A DNA stretch of 64,000 nucleotides, from positions 8,060,001 to 8,124,000 of the forward strand of contig NC_079515.1 in the NCBI RefSeq assembly GCF_000801105.2, given 5' to 3'. The notes below the pieces were generated by a model. The model had not been told where the DNA came from and did no database searches. It saw only the letters and a list, made by a program, of their open reading frames with translations. The DNA is from Raphanus sativus (lineage: Eukaryota; Streptophyta; Magnoliopsida; Brassicales; Brassicaceae). Of this stretch, positions 47,575-59,235 are shown piece after piece. The translations under genes and the position numbers were made by a program. Position 1 is the stretch's first letter; each line of letters begins with the position of its first letter.

Positions 47575-49155
47575 AACATGACCGTCCAGAGATTTATAAA
47601 AATATTATAATTACTATTTGCAAGCCAAATGGTCTAATATATAATATAATTTAAAACTACATATTAACAACTTAAAATTAAGATAAATGTTCTTCATCAG
47701 GATCGATCCTCACATAGAGCTTGATATATTTAGTACTTGGATTCCTGAATATTTTTGCTCTCTTATAGTTATCAGTATTAAATAAATACTTGATAAATAA
47801 AATGAATGCTTCTGGTTAGGTTCAACCGATGCAAATAATGCAGAGTAAATCCATTTGAAAACTATATAACAGATCTTTATACCAAGTACCAGCAAAAGAT
47901 CATTGTGGCTTCTTCCCCTACAACACGACAATTAAGAAATATATCGATTTAACGGCTTAAGGTGGATTTAATATTTTGGTTATATCTTCATTAGTTTTAT
48001 AAATCATAGCTTTATTCTTTTCATAGACATCACATAAATTATATGGCCCCCCAAACTTAATATTTTCGCAACGTCTCCTTTACTATTATATTCCCCACTT
48101 CTCCGTTCCATTTTGTGAACTTTTGTGATATTATTTTTTCTTTTTCTTTTCAACAAGACATGATGGGTAATTAAAGAATGGTTGTGGTAGTAAAAACTGT
48201 CGGTGGAGACTGGAGAGCATTTGGAATCCTATGGCCAGCCAAGAAAATCAAAAAGAAAGAAAATAATACTTGTCTTGCTAGTGACATGGTGATTGCCTAA
48301 CCATGATTAACTTATAATATAATTTACTCGGAAATAATAAAAGTAGGTAGAATCAATGTTTAGGCCAAACATTTTTTGTATACTTCTTTTCAAAGGGTCG
48401 ACACTTCTATATATGGTTTATCAATAATCATGATTGTTGAAATTCTAACGTTGGAAATGTTTATTTTTCTTTTAGGCAACCTTTGGAACTGTTTCTTTAT
48501 TATCGTCTAGCAATATAATTTGCTTGTTAGAAACCTACAAGAAAAAGAAGAACCGAAAGAAGAAGAAGAAACCCCATTAAAAGAAGAGAAATGGCAAAAA
48601 GTAATTATCAAAGGAAAAGTTACAAGACAAATGTCATTGTCATTAGGTAGCACTAAATGTCTTCTGGACTTAATTAAACCCCTTAGTTAATTTGCAGGCA
48701 TTCTTTTTTAATATTTGCCCTCTCTTTCATTTTTTTATGTGCCCTCTCTTTCATTTAAGGGTAGATATTATCATATTAATAGCCTAATGCAAAAACAAAA
48801 TGATTGTCAAGTGTTGAAATGGTATTGTTAATAGGTGAATTTTATTTTCTTATGATTGTTTCTTTAGTAAAATTTATGAAAGGCAAGGTTTTAAAACAGT
48901 TTCTTCATAAATAAAAACATTGTACTATAACTTCAGAATAAAAACAATTGAATAAAGCCTATAATCTTTGGCCTCTTTAATGCTTATTTATGAGTTGTAA
49001 CGTAAACAATTAATATCAGTCATATAGATATAGTCACTTTGATGCTTCTCTCTACCTTATTTCCTTGTGAAGATTCATCTCTCCTCTTCTTCTTATTTTG
49101 TTGTTGCAGATACTAGTCACACACTTGTTCAAGCTGGGAACTAACATAAAACTAT
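47575..49155. other. Intergenic DNA and promoter/leader of the filament-like gene
   Basis: No gene is supported. A purine-rich AAGAAGAAGAAG stretch lies at about 48540-48590. The likely transcription start is near 49040-49110, followed by a leader exon ending at 49155. Confidence 0.4.
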
Positions 49156-49279
49156 GTAAGAACTTGCATCCTGACCTTCCTTTGATCATTTACATTTTCT
49201 TGGGTCTTGATCTTTGATTATTCTCAGTTCAATGCAAAGTTTTATGTTTAAGTTTATGCTCTATCCCAAAATCTTACAG
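49156..49279 (+). other. 5' UTR intron of the filament-like gene
   Basis: Donor ACTAT|GTAAG at 49156 and acceptor CTTACAG at 49279 enclose a T-rich 124-base segment ending five bases before the ATG at 49285. Confidence 0.55.
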
Positions 49280-49284
49280 AGAGA

Positions 49285-51815
49285 ATGGATGCAAACCAGT
49301 GGCGATCGAAGAAGAAAATAGAATCTGCAGCAGAAACACTTCAAGTTTCTTCTAGAAGAAACATCAAACCACAGGTAAATAAATAAAAACTCTTGCAGAA
49401 GTAGCCAAGTTTGCTTCAAATGTTTTTGTCGTTTTATAACTCATGTTCTGTCTTTATTTGCTTTTCAACTTCAAGAGAGCTTAACAAAATGTCTTTTGAG
49501 TGATGATTGTTGATTTGATTTTTTTGGTATTTAGGCACGTACTGTTCCTCAAGTAAATGGAGGAACTAGACCCGAGAGAGCTCGAAAAAGTCTAAACGAG
49601 AAGCTAGAAACTGTAGCCTTAAACTCTCCCAAGAAAGATTCTCGTGTGAATCTCTACGGCGACAAAGATGTAGCTGATGAGATTTTCTTGAAAGATGAAG
49701 AAATGAGTCTTGAAACTGGGTTGTTGGATGGAGATTCATCTCCCTTTTGTGATAAGCTCCTCCAGCGAATGGAGCTTCTTGGGAGAGATCACGAGGCAAA
49801 GAGACTCGATCACCACAACAACATTAGCTCAAGACAAGATGAATCTGCGTTTGATGATGTGATCGAGATGAAGAGAAAGATTCACACGTTAACCGCTGAG
49901 AACACTCAGCTCAAGAAGTCTCTTGTGGCGAAAGAAGAGCTCGCGGTAAGCCTACAAGAGCGTAAGCATCAGGTGGAATCAGAGTTCGAAGCGCTGATGA
50001 CGAGATTAGACTCAACGGAGAAAGAGAACGCGTTCTTGAGATACGAGTACACGGTTCTTGAAAAGGATCTCGAAGTAAAAACAGAGGAAACAGAGTATAC
50101 TCGCAAGTCTATGGAGCTAACGCATAAACAGCAGCTCAGGAACGTGAACAAGATCGTGGAGCTCGAAGGTGAGTGCAAAAGACTAAGACTTCTGTTTCGT
50201 AAGAAGTTTCCTGATAGGTCAATCTCCTCGGTGAGGAACGAAGGGGAAGAGATGAAAAGAAGAAACGCGAACAATAAGAGCGATCTGATGATGAGAGATG
50301 AAGCTCAGAGCCGGAAGCTTAAGTACGATCTGTTGATGGAGCAGATAGGTAACGTTAGAGCAGAGAACAAGAACCTGATGGACATTATTATGAGGAAAAA
50401 CATGGAGATTAAAGATCTTAGCCGCGGGCAGAAACCGTTGAGCGCTTCTAGTGAGAGTAGTGTCATTAGCCCTTCTGGTTCAAAGGAGATGAAGTTGCTT
50501 ATGGATGACTTTAATGAGATGGAGAAGTTAGCTATTGTTTGTACTGAGAAAGCTTCGAGAGAGGATGATGATGATGAGAAAGACGACGGGTCTTTCGATT
50601 GGATTCAAGTTGTTTTGAGTGCTGTATCAAAGCAAGAGAGGATATCGAAACGCGGTGTTAAAGATTTGTTACAAGACATCAAGATTGCTTTGGGATGTAT
50701 GGATGATGATGATCCTCTCTGCCTCACATGGAAATCTAATGTGGAATCAGGTCCAATGACAAAGGATGAGATCAAGAGACATTTGGGTCTAACAGCAGCG
50801 GATAAAGTTGAAACCGAACTGAGAGGTAAGCTTCAGGAAGCTGAGGCAAAGATCAGGAGCTTAGAGGGAGAGGTCAAAAAGTTGAGAGAGAGTATGGAGA
50901 AGGTAGAGGGTGAGATGGAAGCTGAGAAATCGATGAAGGAAGATCTTGATACAAAGCTACACATAGCTGAAGCTAAGCTCAACGAGACGCAAAAGAAACT
51001 GTCTTCTCTTGAAGTAGAGTTTGATTACAGAAAGAGTTGCTGTGAAGAACTCGAAGGGACGTGCATCGAGCTTCAGCTTCAGTTAGAAAGGTAACCAAAA
51101 CCGTAACCACTTCTAAAGATCTCAATCGTTTCTCTCTTTTGCTATTGAAATTTTCATCACTTTTGTATGAGTTTTTTGCAGTGTTGAAACAAAGAAACCA
51201 ATGCAGAGGAACAGAAGCGTGAGTAGAAAGGTACATAAATTCACAGACTTAATAAATCAAAATTTAATGTTCATAGGTGTTTATTATTTGTTGTCTATAA
51301 ACTTTGAGAGAAAAACGTATCGAGGCAAATATCCGTTTAGGATTTGTATATTGATTATGTGAACGAATAAATTTATAATTTCAACAAATGCTGGCCTTTT
51401 CAAGACACTTCCAAAATTAACAGTTTTTGTGTTGTAGGGATGGGATATTGCAGCAGCTTCTGTGAAGTTATCAGAGTGTCAAGAAACAATAACTAATTTA
51501 AGGAAGCAACTAAGAGCTTTATCGACAACAGAAACAAACAACAATGTGAAATTTCTACACAAAAGACCTTCTCTCCGGGAAAGTATTGAAGACTCAACGG
51601 GAAAAGACTCATCATCTTACAAAGCAGAGGATGATAATAACAATGTCACTCATGATGGTAGTAACAATAACAACGCCTTGATCGTGTACGAACCAGTGGA
51701 GGCGAAAGGTGAGAAGATGGTTCCAAGAAAGAAGCAAGGGGTAGGGTTCTTGAAGAGGCTGTTGTTCAGGAAGAAAAGAGTGAGCAGCAAGAAATATCTT
51801 GCCTTGACTATGTGA
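49285..51815 (+). CDS. Filament-like plant protein (FPP, DUF869; At3g19370-like)
   Basis: Long coiled-coil protein of 690 residues. Exons 49285-49374, 49535-51090, 51182-51230 and 51438-51815 join in phase. It starts MDANQWRSKKK, as FPP members usually start with a short basic W-R-S-K-K motif. Acidic linkers (NLYGDKDVADEIFLKDEEMS) lead into heptad-rich segments: about residues 100-220, 270-300 and 460-570. The block SFDWIQVVLSAVSKQERISK, GVKDLLQDIKIALG (about 385-430) is a hallmark of the family. The C-terminal part ends with a basic stretch (KKQGVGFLKRLLFRKKR), also typical. FPPs are known as plant-specific coiled-coil proteins with links to the MAF1/nuclear-envelope and cytoskeletal field; the exact job of this member is not established. 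The Arabidopsis protein has about 700 residues. The gene is intact, with a leader intron, and its 3' UTR runs into a Helitron. Confidence 0.92.
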
Positions 51816-51964
51816 TGAATAAATTAAAAGAGAAAAGGGTTCTTACAAGGGCTTTGGTTTGTGTTTGTGTATATATTGGGTGACTAATGATCTGTGTGTG
51901 TATGCTTTGTGTTTCTGAGATGTGATGAGTGTATACTCTTTCTGATTTTGATAATAAAACGAAA

Positions 51965-53016
51965 CTAGATCTTGACCTTGACCTGTGCGACCGCACGGAT
52001 ATTAATTTTCAGTTTTAATTTTTATTTATTTATATTAAATAGTATATTTATAATATTTGATCGTTTTATAATGATTAAGCTAGGGATAAGTATTTGGGTA
52101 TCCACTCGAATTCAGCTAAAATTTATTCGGATTTGAGATTTTCGAGTTTAAAGATTCTAGCTCTATTCGGATATTTATAAACTTTGGTTCCGGTTTGATT
52201 TAGATCTTTGCGGGTTTGATAACCCATTTAAATTATTTTTAAATTTTCAAAATTTATATATATTTAAATATCCTTCAATCTAAAAAATATAACATGTAAA
52301 TTTGAGTAATGTAAGCTAAAGTACCTAAATTAAAAATTAAAATAAATTTAACTTGAATATTTGGACGAAGAATAAATATATATATATATAAAGTATTTTT
52401 GGTGTTTTGATTATTGTTTATCTACTTTAAATGTTTACTTTTGACTATTTTTTATATTTCAAATCAACTTAAAATAGCTTATATCTTAGATATTAACTCG
52501 AAAAATAGCTAACATATTAAAGTATATAAATGTTATTTAAATACATTCGAATATCCGAAACATTTCGTTCAGATAAGGTTTAGTTATGGTTCTCTAGATA
52601 CCAAAATGGTAAATCCGTTTGGATATTATCTAGTTTCAGTTTAAATTTGGTAATATTTTTTTGTTCAGATTTATTCAATGAAGAGTTGATATTGTAATTT
52701 CCATGAATTGTTTGTCCAATAAAAATGTAATTTTTTGAATTTGACATTGATTTAATTGAGAAGTTAATGAAGTGTAATTAATATAGATTTAATTTTAGAA
52801 AACACATTAATGTAAGTGAAAAAGACAAAATATTAAAATATGAAGTATTATTTAATTGTGTATGTAATTCAATTTGAATTTTGGAAAACATATTAATCAA
52901 AATGAAAAAGACAACATTAAAATAAGAAATATTATTTAATGTCAGTGGCATAAAAGTGTAAATAACACTGAAAATTAATGGGCATTCTATATATGAACTT
53001 CTCTTTTAATAATATA
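51965..53016 (-). mobile_element. Non-autonomous Helitron, about 1.05 kb
   Basis: The minus-strand 3' end is a hairpin (CCGTGCGGTCGCACAGG, about 51982-51998) followed by TCAAGGTCAAGATCTAG, ending at 51965. The right end (CTTCTCTTTTAATAATATA, reverse complement of a Helitron 5' start) lies at about 52999-53016, but the terminal TC is mutated. It begins about 150 bases after the stop of the filament-like gene, so it probably lies at or in its 3' UTR. Confidence 0.6.
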
Positions 53017-54300
53017 CCTTATGACCCGCGCTTAAAAAGCGCGGGATTTTTGAATTATAAATAAATTTTGATACCAATTAATATTTTGAGATTATTGTAC
53101 ATTATTGTGTTCTAAAACCGTATTATATTAAAGAAAAGAATTTTGTTTAAAATTATATAGTTTATGAATTAGTTTATTTGAGATTTTGTATATACATTTT
53201 ATATAACTTTTTCTTAGATCTTGGTATTTTACCGGACCTGAAAAACCTAACAAAAACGACTCGAAAATACATGTGCAGTTCATATCCGAATCTTATATAA
53301 GTACCTATTTAATATATTTTTTGGACCCGTAGGTCTCTGTTTGAGCTCGGGTCTTCCCCGAAATCCGATTGGGTGCGCAAAGTATCTGAAACATTTTGTA
53401 TATATTTGGTATGGGTATTTCAGACATGTTTTTGGGTAAATTTTAAATTTAAAAATATATTTCAGGTCGGTAAAAATTTTGGGTACATTTTAGTTTCATC
53501 AGGTTAGATTACGGGTAAATGTTTGGACATTTTGAGTATTTTTTTCATGTTTCGGATACATTGAGTCTTTTTCTGGGTTCTAAATAGACTAACCAATCCA
53601 AAGCCATAACATACCCAAAATTATATTTATTTTACAAATATTTGAATTATGAACGCGTATCAACTCAGATATGAAAGAAACCAACATATACAATACGAAT
53701 ATGTTTGCATGTCACGTAATTGCAATAGGAGGTGGACCTGAGATGTTATAATATGAACGTCTAACTTTATACATAATTAAGAACATTATAATATTTTATA
53801 GTTCTCGTGTGAATATTATATATTCTAGATGTCTCACCATTTTGTAATGCAATTGTATCGTGATATTAATTTTTTTTTGTTTTATAAATTTTTATTTGTT
53901 TTCCGTTTTAAGTGGTCTATATTTTTTTATATATTTACAATGCAGATGTATCATGTATTTGTCATAATAGTTTATTAATAATTCTTTTATTGTTTCCATA
54001 TTTAAAAGTGTGTTGATCTAAAGCGTAATCTTTATTGAGTTTAAACCACCATATATATACATGATCTTATAGTTATCTATCTATAAGATAAACACCAATA
54101 TAACATAGAGATAATGATAAGGGAATATGTCGATCATATATTCTCGGATCACAACACTCCCCCTTGATCGACACTTCTGGTTCAGGGTTCATTCATGCTT
54201 TTGATGTTGCCTCATTAAAACCTTTCCAGGAAAACCCAGTGGGACAAAACCGTGGATAAGGAAAAAGAGTACAACACATGAACTCCCCCTGATGAATGCA

Positions 54301-57300
54301 TCACCGTAGATCCTTCAGTCGACGCATGCCTATCTGATGCACGAGCTTCTTGAACACTGATGTGGCTAAGGACTTGGTGAAGAGATCGGCTGAATTCTCA
54401 CTTGAACTGACTTGTAGCACTTGGACCTCTCCTGCCTTCTGGAGCTCGTGGGTAAAGAAGAACTTTGGAAGAATGTGCTTCGTCCGATCTCCTTTGATGT
54501 ATCCATCTTTAAGCTGAGCAATGCAGGCTGTGTTATCTTCGTATATGATGGTAGGTGGATCCTTTCCTTTGGTTATACCACAAGTGGTACTGATGTGTTG
54601 TGTCATGGATCTCAACCATACACTCTCTCGACTGGCCTCATGCATCGCCAATATTTCTGCATGATTTGAGGAAGTAGCTGCCATGGTCTGTTTCATGGAC
54701 CGCCAAGATATTGCTGTCCCTCCATGTGTAAAAACATATCCAGTCTGAGATCTACCAAAATGTGGATCAGATAGGTAACCTGCATCAGCAAAACCAATTA
54801 AACCTTCCTTAGATTGGTTAGTAAACATAAGACCCAAATCCTTCGTTCCTTGTAGACAACGAAGTACATGTTTTATCCCATTCCAGTGCCTTTGGGTCGG
54901 ACATGAGCTGAACCTAGATAGTAAGTTCACAGCAAAACTGATGTCTGGTCGTGTATGGCCAGCTAAGTACATCAGAGCTCCTATGGCACTGAGATATGGC
55001 ACCTCTGGACCAAGGATCTCTTCATCGTCCCTCTTTGGACCAAATGGATCCGTGTCCGGACCAAGGCTTCTCACGACCATGGGGCTGTTTAATGGGTGAG
55101 ATTTGTCCATATTAAATTTCTTGAGTATCTTTTCTGTATATGTTTCTTGATGCACAAGGATTCCATCTTTTACATACTCAAATTGTAAACCCAAACAAAA
55201 CTTTGTTTTCCCGAGATCTTTCATCTCGAATTCTTTCTTGAGATATTCAACAGTTTGGGAAATTTCTCCAGATGTTCCTAGGATATTTAAATCATCTACA
55301 TATACTGCAATGATTACAAAACCCTTATTGAACTTCTTTATGAAAATACATGGGCAAACCTGGTCATTTTTGTATCCTTCTTTCAGGAGATATTCAGATA
55401 GTCTATTGTACCACATTCGACCCGATTGCTTTAATCCATAAAGAGACTTGTTCAATTTGATACAATGTTGTTCTCGAGAACTCTCTTTGTTTTTCATTTC
55501 AATACCATCTGGAATTTTCATGTATATCTCATTATCCAGTGGACCATACAAGTAGGCAGTTACAACATCCATTAACCGCATATCTAGACCTTCTCTTATA
55601 GCCAGACTTATTAAAAATCTCAAGGTCGTAGCATCCACCACAGGGGAATAAGTTTCCTCATAATCTATTCCTGGTCTTTGTGAGAATCCTTGTGCAACAA
55701 GTCGTGCTTTGTATCTCACAACTTCACCTTTCTCATTTCTTTTTCTCACAAAAACCCATTTGTATCCCACTGGTTTTATATCATGGGGTGTCCGGATGAT
55801 CAGTCCAAATACACCTCTCTTTTTCAATGATTCTAACTCCACATTAATGGCTTCTTTCCATTTTAACCAATCTGGTCGTTGCATGCATTCATATATAGAT
55901 GTGGGTTCTAGATCCTCATTTTCCATCAATTCAAGTGCTACATTGTATGCAAATATATCATCCATGTCGACATGTTTTCTGTTCCATTCCCTTCCAGACA
56001 TGACATAATTTATTGAGATCTCATTATTGTCAGGAACCTCAGTACCTTGATCCTTGGCGTCCCAAGTTTCTTTTGATGGTACATGAGTTCCCTTTTCCAT
56101 GTCTAGGGTTTCAAAGGATTCGGATTTCTTTGCACCTTTTCTTTTCCGAACTTCTTTGTCTTTGGAACCTGATGGTCTACCACGTTTTAACTGTGGTTTA
56201 GACGTAGTAGCAGCTTGATTATGTCCCTCATGGACATCAAGTCTTATTGGTGCATTGGCAGCTGGTATATATGACTTGGTTACTCTATTTGGGTCAGCAA
56301 AGGAATCTGGCAATTTATTAGCTAGCTCTTGCAAATGTATTATTTTCTGGACTTCTAGATCACAATCTCTAGTCCGAGGATCCTGCCATGTTAAGGATGT
56401 TTGATTCCATTTTATATCTTTTTCCAGCTTACCAAAATATCCCCCTAATGCTGGATACTTAGATTCATCAAAATGACAATCCGCAAACCTGGCCTTAAAC
56501 AAATCACCAGTTGTTGGCTCTAGGTATTTAATAATAGTGGGGGAATCGTAACCAACATATACTCCCATCCTCCTTTGAGGTCCCATCTTTGTTCTCTGTG
56601 GTGGTGCTATAGGCACTTGGACTGCACATTCAAAAACTCTTAGATGGGAAATATCTGGCTCATGACCCGTAATTAGTTGGGATGGCGAGTATTTATGCTC
56701 ACTTGATGGCCTGAGTCTAATTAACTCGGCTGCATGTAGCACAGCATGTCCCCAAGCTGATATTGGGAGTTTGGTATTCATTAAGAGTGGTCGGGCAATC
56801 CACTGAATTCTCTTTATAAAAGATTCAGCCAGACCGTTCTGAGTATGGACATGTGCTACAGAATGTTCCACACTTACCCCCATGGACATACAGTAGTCAT
56901 TAAAAGCCTGGGAAGTGAATTCACTAGCATTGTCAAGACGTATAGTCTTTAAAGGAAAATCTGGAAAGTGTGCTCTAAGTCTTATAATCTGAGCCAGCAA
57001 CCTCGCAAGTGCTAGATTACGAGTTGATAAGAGACAAACGTGTGACCATCTTGTAGATGCATCAATTAAGACCATAAAATATCTGAAAGTCCCACAGGGT
57101 GGGTGTATCGGTCCACAAATATCAACTTGTATTCTTTCCAGAAAATTTATCATTTCCTTATTCACTTTGGCTGGTGATGGCCTAGTGATTAATTTCCCTT
57201 GTGAACATGCTTCACATGTGAGGTATTTAGGAATAACTCTTTTATTTTTCCAATTGTGGCCATTTGAATTTGTTATGATTTTTCTCATCATCACTGATCC

Positions 57301-57765
57301 GGGGTGACCCAACCTGTCATGCCAAAGAGTGAACTCTTCTTTGAGTTCTTTGTTCATCACGGCATTAGCCTCAACCAGACTAGTCTTAACATAGTAAAGT
57401 CCAGTCCCACATGCTGGTATAGTCTCAAGGACTCTTTTATTGCCTTGGGTGATATTATAAATCTGAAGAAATTCTTTATTTCCTTCACCCTTGGTTTCAA
57501 TATGAAAACCATTGAGTCTTATGTCTTTGAAACTTAACAAGCTCCTATTAGAGCTAGGTGAGTACAATGCATCATCTATCTCTAGATGTGTACCATTAGG
57601 CAATAAAATGCATGCTTGGCCGCAGCCTTCGATTAGATTAGCTGTACCAGCTATGGTTGTGATGTCGGCTGTTTTATTAATCAGGTTTATGAAGTATCGT
57701 TTGTCTCTCAGGATGGTATGGCTGGTGCCACTGTCTACCACAAATGAGTCCATTCCACTTTTCAT
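54301..57765 (-). CDS. Copia pol polyprotein: protease, integrase, reverse transcriptase, RNase H
   Basis: 1154 residues, unbroken. Order of domains by motif: aspartic protease active site (VDSGTSHTIL, about residues 10-20); GAG-pre-integrase with zinc-binding WHDRLGHPG and CEACSQGK (about 145-195); integrase core with VDICGPI, LIDASTRW, RLDNASEF and QNGLAESFIKR (about 205-330); a basic linker (KRGRPSGSKDKEVRKRKGAK); reverse transcriptase starting near VGYKWVFVRKRN, with AYLYGPL and the catalytic YVDDL (about 660-900); RNase H with GFADAGYLSD and IYEDNTACI (about 1000-1150). This order (integrase before RT) defines Copia. The N-terminal methionine lies just before the protease, so gag is not fused to it. 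All catalytic motifs look intact. Confidence 0.95.
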   Translation of the reverse strand: MKSGMDSFVVDSGTSHTILRDKRYFINLINKTADITTIAGTANLIEGCGQACILLPNGTHLEIDDALYSPSSNRSLLSFKDIRLNGFHIETKGEGNKEFLQIYNITQGNKRVLETIPACGTGLYYVKTSLVEANAVMNKELKEEFTLWHDRLGHPGSVMMRKIITNSNGHNWKNKRVIPKYLTCEACSQGKLITRPSPAKVNKEMINFLERIQVDICGPIHPPCGTFRYFMVLIDASTRWSHVCLLSTRNLALARLLAQIIRLRAHFPDFPLKTIRLDNASEFTSQAFNDYCMSMGVSVEHSVAHVHTQNGLAESFIKRIQWIARPLLMNTKLPISAWGHAVLHAAELIRLRPSSEHKYSPSQLITGHEPDISHLRVFECAVQVPIAPPQRTKMGPQRRMGVYVGYDSPTIIKYLEPTTGDLFKARFADCHFDESKYPALGGYFGKLEKDIKWNQTSLTWQDPRTRDCDLEVQKIIHLQELANKLPDSFADPNRVTKSYIPAANAPIRLDVHEGHNQAATTSKPQLKRGRPSGSKDKEVRKRKGAKKSESFETLDMEKGTHVPSKETWDAKDQGTEVPDNNEISINYVMSGREWNRKHVDMDDIFAYNVALELMENEDLEPTSIYECMQRPDWLKWKEAINVELESLKKRGVFGLIIRTPHDIKPVGYKWVFVRKRNEKGEVVRYKARLVAQGFSQRPGIDYEETYSPVVDATTLRFLISLAIREGLDMRLMDVVTAYLYGPLDNEIYMKIPDGIEMKNKESSREQHCIKLNKSLYGLKQSGRMWYNRLSEYLLKEGYKNDQVCPCIFIKKFNKGFVIIAVYVDDLNILGTSGEISQTVEYLKKEFEMKDLGKTKFCLGLQFEYVKDGILVHQETYTEKILKKFNMDKSHPLNSPMVVRSLGPDTDPFGPKRDDEEILGPEVPYLSAIGALMYLAGHTRPDISFAVNLLSRFSSCPTQRHWNGIKHVLRCLQGTKDLGLMFTNQSKEGLIGFADAGYLSDPHFGRSQTGYVFTHGGTAISWRSMKQTMAATSSNHAEILAMHEASRESVWLRSMTQHISTTCGITKGKDPPTIIYEDNTACIAQLKDGYIKGDRTKHILPKFFFTHELQKAGEVQVLQVSSSENSADLFTKSLATSVFKKLVHQIGMRRLKDLR

Positions 57766-58200
57766 TCTTCAAAAACAATACATATAATTAATAATATTTT
57801 TATGTATGGTATAAATATATATTAATTTATTTTTTCTTTTCGTATATACTTAATATATATTTATAATTCTGAAGAATAATTGTTTGATATATAATCGGTT
57901 TATATATATATACGATTATATTTTTTTTTTTTTTTATTATTATACGATTATATATATATATATTTTTTTTATTATACGATTATATATATATATATATTTT
58001 TATACGATTATATATATATTTTTATGTATGTTTGGTTTTTTTTTTTTTTTTTTTATTTAGGCGTATCAATATATATATATATATAATAAAAAGAATTTAT
58101 TAATGCATAATATAATGTTTAACACCAAAACCAAACATAAAAAAAATAAGAAAACACCAAAACTGGGGGAAAATAAAAAAAACTATGGAATTTTAATTCC
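57766..58200 (-). other. AT-rich interval between gag and pol
   Basis: This 435-base interval separates gag stop from pol start and is dominated by TA runs and four variants of ATACGATTATATATATA (57895-58020), plus poly-T tracts. On the element strand an acceptor-like TTTTTGAAG lies just before the first pol ATG. It could be an intron joining gag to pol, a re-initiation spacer, or an expanded microsatellite; the sequence does not decide. Confidence 0.4.
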
Positions 58201-59235
58201 TTATTTCAGAATGTCTGAAGTCTGAAACTCCATCTCGGTATCTTGGTTTGATCCTTCCTCTTTGTTCTGGACATATTCTGTGTCCTCTTCGTCATCATCT
58301 CCTTCATATCCTGAGTCTCGAACCATATGAGCTTCTGGTTTCTCTGTTAGACTTTTGATATAAAGTTCACATAGGTGCTTAGGAGTACGGCAGTTCTTTG
58401 CCCAATGGTTCCCCATACCACAACGATGGCACAAATCAGTCTTGATCTGAGGTTTAAACGACACACTACGGCCACGACCACGACCACGGCTGAAACCTGG
58501 TGTGTTCCCGCGACCACGTCCTCGCCTGTGTGCGTTAAACGTGCCACCTCGTCCCCTACCTCTACCACGGAATGAGCCGGGTTGGTTATTATGGTGGACA
58601 AGGTTACTTTCTTTCTTTTGCTCTATAGCAAGCTTAGAGATGTCAGGTAATGGAGCCGTTCCCGGAGGCCTCATCTCACTGTTTTTCATTAACAGTTCAT
58701 TATTGGCTTCAGCCAACAAAAGACATTCGATCAACTCAGTGTATGTGGTGAACTTTCTTTCTCTGTATTGCTGTTGCAATACCATGTTACTGGAATGCAT
58801 AGTCGAGAAAGTCTTATTAAGCATCTCGAGTTCAGTAACTTTTTCACCACATAATTCCATCATGGAAACAATTTTAAACAGGACAGAGTTGTACTCGTCA
58901 ACTGTTTTATAGTCCTGGAACCTCAAGTGTTTCCAGTCATATTGAGCTCTTGGAAGCATCACCGTTTTCTGGTGGTCATAACGTCGCTGTAAAGCGTTCC
59001 AAAGGTCCAATGGATTTTCCATGGTTCTGTACTGAGTTTTCAAACTCTCTTGGAGATGATGGCGTATTATGTAAATAGCACTGTATCGATCTTTATCACT
59101 GGACTTATTGTCACTTATGATCGTATCACCAAGTCCCTTTGATCGTAGCATGATCCTTGCATCAAGTGCCCAATCAAGGAAATTTTCACCATTGCTTTTC
59201 AAAACAGGGAAGTCGAGATTTGCTAATTTAGACAT
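58201..59235 (-). CDS. Copia gag (capsid/nucleocapsid) with RGG-rich stretch and CCHC knuckle
   Basis: 344 residues. It begins MSKLANLDFPVLKSNGENFL, followed by the UBN2-type capsid core (LWNALQRRYDHQKTVMLPRA, LRFQDYKTVDEYNSVLFKIV). An Arg/Gly-rich stretch with repeated RGRGRG (about residues 222-258) leads to the zinc knuckle CHRCGMGNHWAKNC (about 272-285). A highly acidic tail (DDDEEDTEYV) follows. RGG plus CCHC indicate RNA packaging. It ends with its own stop and is not fused to protease. Confidence 0.92.
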   Translation of the reverse strand: MSKLANLDFPVLKSNGENFLDWALDARIMLRSKGLGDTIISDNKSSDKDRYSAIYIIRHHLQESLKTQYRTMENPLDLWNALQRRYDHQKTVMLPRAQYDWKHLRFQDYKTVDEYNSVLFKIVSMMELCGEKVTELEMLNKTFSTMHSSNMVLQQQYRERKFTTYTELIECLLLAEANNELLMKNSEMRPPGTAPLPDISKLAIEQKKESNLVHHNNQPGSFRGRGRGRGGTFNAHRRGRGRGNTPGFSRGRGRGRSVSFKPQIKTDLCHRCGMGNHWAKNCRTPKHLCELYIKSLTEKPEAHMVRDSGYEGDDDEEDTEYVQNKEEGSNQDTEMEFQTSDILK

